Below, piece after piece: positions 16,666 through 22,961 of a stretch of DNA of 28,775 nucleotides. The notes beneath the pieces were generated by a model. The model had not been told where the DNA came from, did no database searches, and saw nothing but the letters and a program-made list of their open reading frames with translations. The stretch comes from DATBFX01 sp036558305. Lineage in GTDB: Bacteria > Chloroflexota > Chloroflexia > Thermomicrobiales > UBA6265. The first letter of the stretch is position 1; each line of letters begins with the position of its first letter. Both the position numbers and the translations under genes were made by a program. Where the stretch lies: NCBI GenBank assembly GCA_036558305.1, contig DATBFX010000073.1, forward strand, positions 1 through 28,775. The letters are read 5' to 3'.

Positions 16666-16694
16666 TTGACAGCCGGTAACGGGAGCGAGAGGAT
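16666..16694 (+). promoter_or_regulatory. Possible promoter for the Gfo/Idh/MocA gene
   Basis: A perfect TTGACA (16666-16671) is followed after 17 bases by GAGGAT (16689-16694), a weak -10 (three of six). It lies 44 bases before the chosen start and within the divergent SDR-oxidoreductase spacer. Confidence 0.3.
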
Positions 16695-16737
16695 GCCCGC
16701 CTATCCGGGAGCGACGGAAGGCTGGAGGACGAGGCTG

Positions 16738-17871
16738 ATGACAGGTCCGATTACGGGGCGCAAGGTGCGCGTCGGTGTGCTCGGCGCTGGGAGGTGGGCA
16801 AACGTCGCCCACCTGCCCGGCTGGACGCGCGATCCCCGCTGCGAGGTCGTCGCCATCTGCGACGTCGAACGCCGCCTGGCGGAGGAGACGGCGCCGAAGT
16901 TCGGCGCGTCGGTGGTGAGCGACGACTTCCGGGAAGTCGTCGGGCGCGACGATCTCGACGTCATCGACGTCTGCACGCCGAGTCACACCCACTTCGATCT
17001 GGCGATGGCGGCACTGGAGTCCGGCAAACACGTCCTCTGCGAAAAACCGGTCGCCTTCGACTTCCGGGAGACATCGCGCGCCGCCGAGATCGCCCGCGCC
17101 AAAGGATTGAAAACGAAACTCGGGTTCACTTTCCGCTACTCGCCGGCGATGCTCTACATGAAGGAGCTGGTCGATCAGGGATTTTGCGGCGAACCCTACA
17201 TCTACAACGCCTACGAGCAGAATTCCCAATGGATCAACCCGCAGACGCCGTTGCGTCAGGTCGACCCGAACATGGACCAGTCGCAGATCGCCGTCTCGTC
17301 GCTCGAAGGGTACGGCGCACCCGTCATCGACCTGGCGCGCTACATGACGGGGTCGGAGTTGACGTCGGTGGTCGGGACACTGAAAAACTTCGTGCCGGAG
17401 CGGATGGTCCGCGCCACCGGCACGATGATGCGGATGAACATCGACGACGGCGACATCTTCCTCGCCGAGTTCGGCAACGGGGCGATCGGTTCGGTCCAAA
17501 CGAGTTTCGTCACCGTCGGCAACTACCCGGGGATCGAGGTGCGCCTGTACGGGTCGAAGGGGGCGATCATCACGCGGCTGGTCGAGGAGTTCGGCATCGC
17601 CGAAACGATCAAGGCGGCGACCCCGGACGACGTCGAGTTCAAGGAGTTGGAGGTGCCGGCCCGCTTCTACCCCGAAGGCGGTCACCCCCGCGAAAGCTGG
17701 CACACCCTCTTCTACGCCAACCTGATCAAGGACTTCCTCGACGAACTGGCGACCGACACCCCGAAAAACCAGGGCAACTTCGACGACGGCGCCGCCGTCC
17801 AGGAGATCATCAACGCCGTCGAAGTTTCGTTCCGCGAGCGCCGCTGGACGGATTTGCCGCTCCCGAGATAG
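16738..17871 (+). CDS. Gfo/Idh/MocA-family oxidoreductase
   Basis: 377 residues from ATG 16738, with GGAGG (16724-16728) 9 bases upstream; ATG 16693 is in-frame but less well placed. The N-terminal Rossmann fold is plain (VRVGVLGAGRWANVAHLPGW), and the family hallmark CEKPVAFDFRE (EKP motif) is present, followed by a C-terminal alpha/beta domain (GAIGSVQTSFVTVGNYPGIEVRLYGSKG). Family members use NAD(P) to oxidise or reduce sugars, inositols or related compounds in the cytoplasm. The protein is full length. It is divergent from the SDR and follows the importer, which fits a role in breaking down an imported compound, but substrate cannot be read from sequence. Confidence 0.9.
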   Translation: MTGPITGRKVRVGVLGAGRWANVAHLPGWTRDPRCEVVAICDVERRLAEETAPKFGASVVSDDFREVVGRDDLDVIDVCTPSHTHFDLAMAALESGKHVLCEKPVAFDFRETSRAAEIARAKGLKTKLGFTFRYSPAMLYMKELVDQGFCGEPYIYNAYEQNSQWINPQTPLRQVDPNMDQSQIAVSSLEGYGAPVIDLARYMTGSELTSVVGTLKNFVPERMVRATGTMMRMNIDDGDIFLAEFGNGAIGSVQTSFVTVGNYPGIEVRLYGSKGAIITRLVEEFGIAETIKAATPDDVEFKELEVPARFYPEGGHPRESWHTLFYANLIKDFLDELATDTPKNQGNFDDGAAVQEIINAVEVSFRERRWTDLPLPR

Positions 17872-17898
17872 CTCGGAGAGAGGTCCTACGCGCTCTCC

Positions 17899-17930
17899 GT
17901 CATCCTGAGCGCCAGCGAAGGATCTCTCCT
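17899..17930. repeat. Dispersed repeat-like sequence
   Basis: The segment starting GTCATCCTGAGCGCCAGCG and ending in AAGGATCTCTC resembles a short dispersed intergenic sequence that recurs in many bacterial genomes. Only one copy was seen here, so the call rests on recall of the pattern rather than on repetition in this window. Confidence 0.35.
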
Positions 17931-17955
17931 CGTTACCACGACGAGGACAGAACGC

Positions 17956-19677
17956 GTGCCCACCACCAACGACGCGCCTTCACTTCTCAACGAACCCAAC
18001 CGCCGCGCCTTCGACGCCTGGCTCGACGACTTCTTCGCCGACTACTACGCGCGCCGGCCGGTCAACGCCACCTTCATCGGCGTCCACGACCACGACCACG
18101 CGCTGCCCGATCTCTCTGCGGCGGGCATGACCGATCTGGCGCGGGCCGCGCGCGGCCCGCGCTCGCGTCTGGCGGCAATCCCAACCGATGGCCTCTCCGA
18201 GGCGCAGCGACACGACCGCCTCCTTGCCGACGGTTTCCTCGAAATCCAGGAGTGGGAGGCCGGTTCGGCGCAGTTCGCGCGCAATCCGTCGAGCTGGACG
18301 GGCGAGGCCGTCTTCGGCGTCATGTCGCTCTTCCATCGCGACGCCGAGCCGCTGGCGGAGCGCGTCGAGGCGGCGATCGCCCGGATGAGGGCGATTCCGG
18401 TCTTCCTGGCGCAGGGGCGGGCGACCGTGCCGCACGCTCCGGCGGCCTGGACCGCACGCGCCCTCAGAGAAGCGCGTTCCGGCATCGAGTATTTCGGCGC
18501 CGGCCTGACGATCCTCGCGCGGGAGCGTGGTCTGGAGGCTACCGGTTTCCTCTCGGCAGCCGAGATCGCGCGCGACGCGTTCGTCGAGCACGCTGCCTGG
18601 TTGGAGCGAGAACTCGCAACGCGCTCGTCCGACGATTACGCCTGCGGCCGAGAGGCGTTCGATCGCTACCTCGCGCGCGGGCATTGCCTGGCGGCCGAGC
18701 AGGACTCGGTCTGGGTGCTCTCCTACGCGGAACGGGCACTCGCGACCGCCCGCGACAACCTCGCAGCGCGCGCGCGCGATGTCGACCCGGCGCGAACCTG
18801 GCGCGAGCAGTTGGCCGGGTTGGCCGACCTCCATCCGACGGCGGAGGAATACTACGGCTCTTACGATCGAGTCTGGCAGGCGGCACGCCTTGCCGCGGTC
18901 GAACACGGGCTGATCACCTGGCCCGACTACCCAATCGAGTTCGTGCCGTTTCCTCCGTCCGATCGAGAGGCGGCCGGCGGCCTCTACTACCTCTTCTACC
19001 GTTGCCCGGCGCCCTTCGGGCGACCGGAGGTCCACAAGTACCGGGTGACTCCGGTCGAACCCGACATGCCGCCGGAGGAACAAGAGCGCCGGCTGCGGGC
19101 GACGAACGATGCGGTGATCAAACTCAACCACATCGTCCACCACGCCGGTCTCGGTCACCACGTCCAGAACTGGCACGCCTTCCGCGCCGATTCGCGGATC
19201 GGTCGCGTCGCCGGGGTCGATTGTGCCTCGCGGATCGCCCTCTTCTGCGCCGGCACTCTGGTCGAAGGGTGGGCCTGCTACGCGACGGAGTTGATGGACG
19301 AGGTCGGGTTCCTCACCCCGCTCGAAACGCTGTCGGAAGCCCAGACCCGGCTCCGGATGGCGGCCCGCGCCGTCGCCGACGTGGCGCTCCACACCGGCGC
19401 GATGACGCTCGCCGAAACGGCCGCGTTCTACGAGCGCGAGGCCGGGATGTCGCCCGCCGCGGCGAAGGGCGAAGCGGTCAAGAACTCGATGTTCCCCGGG
19501 GCCGCGATGATGTACCTGATCGGCACCAACGCCATCCACGACCTGCGCCGCACGATGACGCGCCGAGAGGGCGCGGACTTCTCGTTGCGCGCCTTCCACG
19601 ACCGCTTCCTCGGCTACGGCGCGATCCCGGTCTCGTTGATCGCGGCGTCGATGGCCGGCGAGGAGCGAGCGAGTTAG
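17956..19677 (+). CDS. DUF885-family protein with altered zinc-site motif
   Basis: 573 residues from GTG 17956, with GAGGA (17943-17947) 8 bases upstream. Length and layout fit DUF885: N-terminal FADYYARRPVNATFIGVHDHDHALPDLS, central helices, and near residue 395 the segment IVHHAGLGHHVQ followed by LVEGWACYATELMDEVG (Glu437). Family members carry HExxPGHHxQ and EGWA, resembling gluzincin metallopeptidases. Here the glutamate after the first histidine is His396 and the proline is Leu399, so the catalytic base of a peptidase is missing while His395, His401 and Glu437 remain to bind metal. No signal peptide is seen although many relatives are exported. It may be a non-peptidase metalloenzyme or inactive. 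Its stop overlaps the convergent Uma2 gene by four bases. Confidence 0.85.
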   Translation: MPTTNDAPSLLNEPNRRAFDAWLDDFFADYYARRPVNATFIGVHDHDHALPDLSAAGMTDLARAARGPRSRLAAIPTDGLSEAQRHDRLLADGFLEIQEWEAGSAQFARNPSSWTGEAVFGVMSLFHRDAEPLAERVEAAIARMRAIPVFLAQGRATVPHAPAAWTARALREARSGIEYFGAGLTILARERGLEATGFLSAAEIARDAFVEHAAWLERELATRSSDDYACGREAFDRYLARGHCLAAEQDSVWVLSYAERALATARDNLAARARDVDPARTWREQLAGLADLHPTAEEYYGSYDRVWQAARLAAVEHGLITWPDYPIEFVPFPPSDREAAGGLYYLFYRCPAPFGRPEVHKYRVTPVEPDMPPEEQERRLRATNDAVIKLNHIVHHAGLGHHVQNWHAFRADSRIGRVAGVDCASRIALFCAGTLVEGWACYATELMDEVGFLTPLETLSEAQTRLRMAARAVADVALHTGAMTLAETAAFYEREAGMSPAAAKGEAVKNSMFPGAAMMYLIGTNAIHDLRRTMTRREGADFSLRAFHDRFLGYGAIPVSLIAASMAGEERAS

Positions 19678-20219
19678 CGGAAGACGTCGGCGACGGCGAG
19701 GAGGAATCCGGGGATGAGGTCGCCGCCGTCGAGGACGTCGCCGACCTTGTAGACGCGCTCGTTGCGATCTGTGGCGATCCATGACACGGTCCGGGTCCGA
19801 TACTCGACGAGCCAAACGTTTTCCACGCCGGCATCGAGATACCGCTTCGCCTTCGCACGAAGCTCTGTGCGCCCGTCGGACGGCGACGCGATCTCGACGA
19901 CGAGCGCCGGCAGGCGCGTTAGGTACCCCTGTTCGGTCTCGGCGAGGGGCCGCCGTCCGTCCAAGACGACGGCAAGATCGGCCGCTAGCACGGTGTCCGG
20001 ATCTCGCTCGAGGATGATCCCGATTTCACCGCCCGTGACGTAGCCGAGCCCGGTCCGTTCGAGGTGGAGATCGAGCGGGGTGCCGACCCGGAACAGAAGC
20101 CGTCCGTGCGGATCCTGAATCGGTGACATCGGTCGCAGTTCTCCCCGCACGAGTTCGTTCCGGACGTCCTCGCCCATCGCTTTCAATTCTTCGGCGGTGA
20201 ACAGCTTGGTCGCAACCAA
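19674..20219 (-). CDS. Uma2-family PD-(D/E)XK nuclease-like protein, copy A
   Basis: 181 residues starting at TTG 20219, supported by AGGAGG 8 bases upstream on the minus strand. The Uma2 (DUF820) pattern is clear: YELVRGEL-like NELVRGELRPMSP (21-33), PDTVLAADLAVV with Asp81, LVVEIASPSD with Glu109, and RAKAKRYLDAGVENVWLVEY with the conserved lysines. The fold is that of restriction-type PD-(D/E)XK nucleases, but cellular roles of Uma2 proteins are unknown; they are abundant in Chloroflexota and Cyanobacteria. It is the downstream member of a tandem pair, 32 bases after copy B, and its stop overlaps that of the DUF885 gene. Confidence 0.9.
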   Translation of the reverse strand: MVATKLFTAEELKAMGEDVRNELVRGELRPMSPIQDPHGRLLFRVGTPLDLHLERTGLGYVTGGEIGIILERDPDTVLAADLAVVLDGRRPLAETEQGYLTRLPALVVEIASPSDGRTELRAKAKRYLDAGVENVWLVEYRTRTVSWIATDRNERVYKVGDVLDGGDLIPGFLLAVADVFR

Positions 20220-20251
20220 CGTTCGTGCCTCCTACCTCGGCGAATCGAACA

Positions 20252-20797
20252 TTAGCGGAAGACGTCGGCGATGGCGAGGCGGAATCCGGGGATGAGATCG
20301 CCGCCGTCGAGGACGTCGCCGATCTGATAGACACGCTCCGAGCCGTCGGCTGTCATCCACGTAACCGTGCGAGTCGCGGACTCAAAGAGCCAGACGTTGG
20401 GAACGCCGGCATCGAGGAATTGCTGCGCTTTGCGGCGAAGCTCACGACGACTGTCGGAAGGCGAACCGATTTCGCCAGCGAGGTCGGGCATGACCCGGAA
20501 GAATCCCTCAGACACTTCTTCCAGAGCCATCGGTTCGCCCCGGACGAACGCGAAGTCGGGGGCTAGAACGGTGTCGGGATTCCGTCCGATGACGACGCCG
20601 ACGTCACCGATGTAGACGGTGCCGAGGCGATTGGTGTCAACGTGTACGATGAGCGGAGTCGTGACCCGACCAAGCACGAGACCATGTGGCTTGCCCACCG
20701 GCGACATCGGTCTCAACTCCCCCCGAACCAACTCGTAGCGGGCATCCTCGCCCATCGCTTCCAGGTCCTCGGCGGTCAACAGTTTGGTCGCAACCAC
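20252..20797 (-). CDS. Uma2-family PD-(D/E)XK nuclease-like protein, copy B
   Basis: 181 residues from GTG 20797, with GAGGAG about 8 bases upstream. It aligns without gaps to copy A along its whole length (MVATKL.TAE, GEDxRxELVRGELRPMSP, identical GDVLDGGDLIPGF near the C-terminus), so the pair arose by tandem duplication. The key residues Asp81 and Glu109 and the RRKAQQFLDAG lysine are kept. Differences cluster in residues 34-60 and 86-105, the region expected to shape the substrate pocket. The two genes are probably co-transcribed, copy B first. Confidence 0.9.
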   Translation of the reverse strand: MVATKLLTAEDLEAMGEDARYELVRGELRPMSPVGKPHGLVLGRVTTPLIVHVDTNRLGTVYIGDVGVVIGRNPDTVLAPDFAFVRGEPMALEEVSEGFFRVMPDLAGEIGSPSDSRRELRRKAQQFLDAGVPNVWLFESATRTVTWMTADGSERVYQIGDVLDGGDLIPGFRLAIADVFR

Positions 20798-20881
20798 GGC
20801 GATCGCTCCTCGGCATGCGCTGTCGTCTGAGCTATCGTAGCACCCATCCTTCATCGCAGGATGCATCGCCTAGGCAGACAC

Positions 20882-20920
20882 CCAAGCGGGGGCGGCCATA
20901 TCATGGTCGCCCCCTCTTGG
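20882..20920 (-). terminator. Strong hairpin, likely terminator of the CHRD-like gene
   Basis: GGGGGCGGCCAT (20888-20899) and ATGGTCGCCCCC (20903-20914) pair with one mismatch around a 3-base loop, and CCAAG/CTTGG extends the stem outward. There is no clear U-tract on the minus strand, so it could also be a dispersed palindrome. A smaller perfect hairpin GTCGGTC-GGA-GACCGAC lies at 20932-20948. Confidence 0.55.
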
Positions 20921-20982
20921 TCGGGTTTCGGGTCGGTCGGAGACCGACAGGGCTCAGCGCCAAGCCCCGTCCTAGTCGCCGA

Positions 20983-22020
20983 TTAGCCGATCTCCCGCCG
21001 GCGACGCAGCGCCACGCCGCCGAGGACCATCGCCACCGCGAGAGCGGCCAGACCGGCGAGGAGAGCCGCGTTGCTGGACGAGGTCGACGTCGGGCCGACA
21101 CCGGTGTCCGGGGCCGTGGTTGCGGTAGTCTCGGTCGGCGTTGGCGCCACGGTCGCGGTCGCGTTGCCGGTCGTCTCGCCGCCGGCTGCCTCGATGTTGC
21201 CGCAGGCGATGTAGGTGCCGATGTTGTCGGCCGACTGATGGAGGTTGACCGCGTGCGGCGAGGCCAGGAGATCGTCGAGCGAGACTTCGACGTCCGTCGT
21301 GCTGTCCCCGTTGGCGTCGATGTTGGCCAGCGGGTACTGCGGATTCGGGTCGAGGTCGTCGCAGGTCCCCTGGTGGATGTGGGCGGGATGATCGCCGGTC
21401 GCGCCGTCGACGTGGATCTCGACCGTCGTTGTGCCGTCGCCGTTGTCGGTCAACGTCGCCGTTCCGGAGACGCCGGAGTCGTTGAGTTCGTTCAGCGTCA
21501 CCTCAAGGGTGCCGCCCGAGGTGCTCGTGGTGTTGCCGCCGGTTTCGTTGCCGCCGGTTTCGTTGCCGGTCTGGGAACTCGTCGGGGCGACGATCTCGCC
21601 GCAGGCGATGTAGACGCCGAGGTTGGTCGGCGACTCGTGCAGGTTGACCGCGTACGGCGCGGCGAGCAGGTCGTCGAGCGAGACGTCGACGTCGGTCTCG
21701 CTGACGCCGTCGGCATCGACGTTGGCCAGGGGATACTTGGGATTCGGGTCGAGGTCGCTGCAGGTGCCGTTGTGGATGTGGGCCGGGTGATCGCCGGTGG
21801 CGCCGTCGACCTGAATCGAGACGGTCGTGGTACCGTCGCCGTTGTCGGTCAGGGTGGCGGTGCCGGAGACGCCGGAGTTGTTGAGCTCCTTGAGGTCGAT
21901 CGTGATGCTGTTGTCCTGGGCCGCCGCCGGCACCACCCGGACGAACGACGCCATCGCCAGGAGGACCAAAAGAACGGCGCCCAAACGCGCCACACCGAAA
22001 CTCCTCGTTCCCTGCTGCAT
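20983..22020 (-). CDS. Surface-anchored protein with two CHRD-like repeats
   Basis: 345 residues from ATG 22020 with GGAGGGAG 5-9 bases upstream. A signal peptide (residues 1-35, cut near AAAQ-D) is followed by two near-identical ~105-residue repeats (about 39-143 and 172-275). Each has SGVSGTATLTDNGDGTTTV, a DHPAHIHxGTC motif, YPLAN(V/I)DA, VSLDDLLA and a final IACG, so each repeat has two cysteines that could pair. The HxHxG pattern and spacing resemble CHRD/superoxide-dismutase-like domains, which may bind metal. A Thr/Pro-rich spacer, APDTG (303-307), a hydrophobic segment (318-337) and an RRRR tail form a cell-wall sorting-like end in which APDTG stands in for LPxTG. No sortase gene is in the window. 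Confidence 0.8.
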   Translation of the reverse strand: MQQGTRSFGVARLGAVLLVLLAMASFVRVVPAAAQDNSITIDLKELNNSGVSGTATLTDNGDGTTTVSIQVDGATGDHPAHIHNGTCSDLDPNPKYPLANVDADGVSETDVDVSLDDLLAAPYAVNLHESPTNLGVYIACGEIVAPTSSQTGNETGGNETGGNTTSTSGGTLEVTLNELNDSGVSGTATLTDNGDGTTTVEIHVDGATGDHPAHIHQGTCDDLDPNPQYPLANIDANGDSTTDVEVSLDDLLASPHAVNLHQSADNIGTYIACGNIEAAGGETTGNATATVAPTPTETTATTAPDTGVGPTSTSSSNAALLAGLAALAVAMVLGGVALRRRREIG

Positions 22021-22172
22021 CGTGCTCCCTCCAGCAAAGTCCGACCAAGCGCCAGGTCACGTCCGCCGCGCGCCAATCCCACGGTCGGGGAGGTGCGGCA
22101 GGCACCACGCTCCACACGGGGACGAGGCATCAGCGTACCGTCTGCGCCGCACGCGCGCAAGCCCATACGAGA

Positions 22173-22253
22173 GGCGTTAGGCGCTAGGCGTTAGGCGCTA
22201 GGGGCACGACGCCGTTCCGTTCCCCTAGCGCCTAACGCCTGACGCCTGACGCC
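22173..22253. repeat. GGCGTTA/GGCGCTA heptamer hairpin
   Basis: Four 7-bp units (GGCGTTA, GGCGCTA, GGCGTTA, GGCGCTA) plus GGGG at 22173-22204 face CCCC plus TAGCGCC, TAACGCC and two TGACGCC units (22222-22253). The inner 18 bp pair perfectly and the outer units with few mismatches. The right arm touches the stop codon of the interrupted annealing-protein gene and may act as its terminator. Confidence 0.8.
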
Positions 22254-22767
22254 TACGTCTCCCCGCGCCGGGCGAGGATCAGTTGGCGGACCTCGGCGGG
22301 ATTGAGGTTGTTCATGGGGCGACCGATGAAGGCTTCGATGCCACCCTTGCTGTCGTAACCCTGTTCGCGCGCCCATTTCCAGAAGGCCGTCCAGGAGATG
22401 TCCTCAAGTTGCGGTTCCGGCTCGGCCGTGCTCGCGCTCGCTCCCTGGCGGGGCGCGGGTTGGTTCGGGAACGGGGTTGGCGATGGCGGCGCCTGCCGCT
22501 CGCGCGCCGTGCCGATCGCGACGGGAGTGGTGTGCGCCTGTCCACCGCTGCCGCGCCGCTCGGTCGTGGGTCGCGCCGGCATCGGGGTCGGCTCGGGCGA
22601 GGCAGGCGCGGCGGCCGGTTCCTCGATCGCAGCCGGACGGCCCGCCGGTTGGGAGGACGGGCCCGCCACGGCGGACTCACGCCGGGGTTCTTCTTCCGCT
22701 TCTGCCTCCGCTTCCGCGAATTGGGCGCCGTAGCCGAGCGCGTTGAGGGCGCGGCCAAGGGCCTTGG
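22253..22767 (-). CDS. 3' exon of an intron-split Rad52-like/ssDNA-annealing-type protein
   Basis: Coding continuation of the gene at 25299-25656. After removal of the intron the frame is kept: the single base A left by exon 1 plus CC gives Thr, then KALGRALNALGYGAQFAEAE. This completes the motif 'EKAETKA(I/L)GRAL..LGYG.QF' that I recall as conserved in a family of phage and bacterial ssDNA-annealing/Rad52-like proteins. Next comes an acidic, then Pro/Ala/Ser-rich linker, and a C-terminal ~45-residue domain (WTAFWKWAREQGYDSKGGIEAFIG ... LNPAEVRQLILARRG) like those ending many recombination or ssDNA-binding proteins. The spliced protein would have 290 residues. The stop TAG lies at the edge of the heptamer hairpin. 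The family assignment is from memory and not tested. Confidence 0.65.
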
Positions 22768-22961
22768 ATGGAGTCGACACGGGACGCCCTGCTTCGTCGT
22801 TCTGGTCGTCGTCGGCGGCGATGACGGCGAGGACGACGGCGAGGTTCGCCGCCGTCTCTGCTGCCTTCGCGGCGGCTTCGGCGGCCTTGGTGGCCGCTTC
22901 GGTCGCCTGGATCGCTGCTTCGGCCAGGGTCTCGAAGTGGGTTTTCACAGCATCGCTCCCC
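22768..22961 (-). ncRNA. Group II intron domain VI with a large loop insertion
   Basis: GGAG (22959-22956) pairs with CTCC (22773-22770); then CGATGC (22955-22950) pairs with GTGTCG (22780-22775), including two wobble pairs. Between the two stems a single A (22774) is bulged, exactly seven bases from the 3' splice site, the expected branch-point position. The loop (22781-22949) is 169 bases instead of a few, and reads as an open, alanine-rich coding sequence. Confidence 0.65.

Noticed and set aside
16683..16728. Possible dispersed palindrome ATGCCCGCCTATCCGGGAGC upstream of the Gfo/Idh gene
   Set aside because: It resembles a common intergenic repeat pattern, but only one imperfect copy is present and the inverted arms are short.
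20932..20948. Second terminator GTCGGTC-GGA-GACCGAC
   Set aside because: A perfect but short stem without a T-tract; noted under the stronger neighbouring hairpin instead.
22173..22253. CRISPR-like array in the heptamer repeats
   Set aside because: Units are 7 bp with no spacers and the two sides are inverted, so this is a palindromic tandem repeat.
22253..22948. Treating the 231-residue frame as an independent gene
   Set aside because: Its first 60 codons lie inside the intron as judged by domain VI pairing, and the rest is better explained as exon 2 of the split gene. The alternative-product idea is kept only as a finding.
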